In this document: positions 6,775-7,907 of the stretch, one piece after another | How the letters are laid out: every line of letters starts with the position of its first letter | Numbering within the stretch: the stretch's first letter is position 1 | From: Labilithrix luteola | GTDB taxonomy: Bacteria > Myxococcota_A > Polyangia > Polyangiales > Polyangiaceae | Length of the DNA: 7,907 bases | Direction of reading: 5' to 3' | Assembly (NCBI GenBank): GCA_026225435.1 | Contig: JAMFST010000538.1 | Span: forward strand, 1 to 7,907 | Position numbers and translations under genes: made by a program | Notes under the pieces: model-generated | Told to the model about the DNA's origin: nothing | What the model saw: only the letters and a program-made list of their open reading frames with translations | Database searches by the model: none

Positions 6775-6793
6775 AGAAAAGCCGGCACAGCGG

Positions 6794-6801
6794 GCACGTG
6801 C
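6794..6801. promoter_or_regulatory. GCACGTGC palindrome upstream of the second kinase gene
   Basis: A perfect 8-bp palindrome lies about 40 nt before the kinase start, in the only sizeable non-coding gap in the right half of the window. It could be a protein-binding site. No convincing -35/-10 pair was found around it, and an 8-bp palindrome in GC-rich DNA is not rare. Confidence 0.15.
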
Positions 6802-6839
6802 AGCTTCGTCCTTGCGCCAGTATCGCTTACGTTGCTGAC

Positions 6840-7907
<1,068 letters not shown>

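Overview
This 7.9 kb window is high-GC bacterial DNA in which every convincing gene lies on the + strand. Two eukaryotic-like Ser/Thr protein kinase genes sit at the edges, one with a transmembrane segment and a PEGA-like periplasmic domain. Together with the GC-rich third codon positions and the Ala/Pro-rich linkers, this suggests a myxobacterium (Myxococcota, perhaps the Polyangia/Sorangium side). That assignment is inference from style, as there is no rRNA or other marker gene here.

Layout. (1) 2-1480: C-terminal part of a membrane Ser/Thr kinase, cut by the left edge. (2) 1481-1608: short intergenic leader. (3) 1609-2871: GlgC, ADP-glucose pyrophosphorylase, closed by a compact hairpin terminator (2870-2894) whose left arm contains part of the glgC stop codon. 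(4) 2914-6685: five tightly packed genes: a PPP/ApaH-type metallophosphoesterase, a small Rieske [2Fe-2S] protein, an exported TPR-like protein with a C-terminal membrane anchor, PrmA (ribosomal protein L11 methyltransferase) and RsmE (16S rRNA m3U1498 methyltransferase). Gaps are 18, 13 (or a 26-nt overlap), 1 and -4 nt, so this looks like one operon. A second GC-rich hairpin (6693-6719) follows rsmE. (5) 6686-6839: 154-nt intergenic region with small repeats and palindromes. (6) 6840-7907: N-terminal part of a second Ser/Thr kinase with an enlarged activation segment, cut by the right edge.

Function. prmA and rsmE are a known neighbouring pair that modify the translation machinery. GlgC commits glucose-1-phosphate to glycogen synthesis; no other glycogen gene is visible. 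The phosphoesterase could remove signalling nucleotides (Ap4A) or protein phosphate, and its position between kinase genes is suggestive but proves nothing. No mobile elements, CRISPR arrays, tRNAs or rRNAs were seen. I did not find a clearly new multi-gene system. The points most worth checking are the terminator placed 19 nt before an apparent five-gene operon, the enlarged kinase activation loop, the stretched Rieske motif, and substitutions in GlgC and RsmE at positions usually conserved or functionally important.
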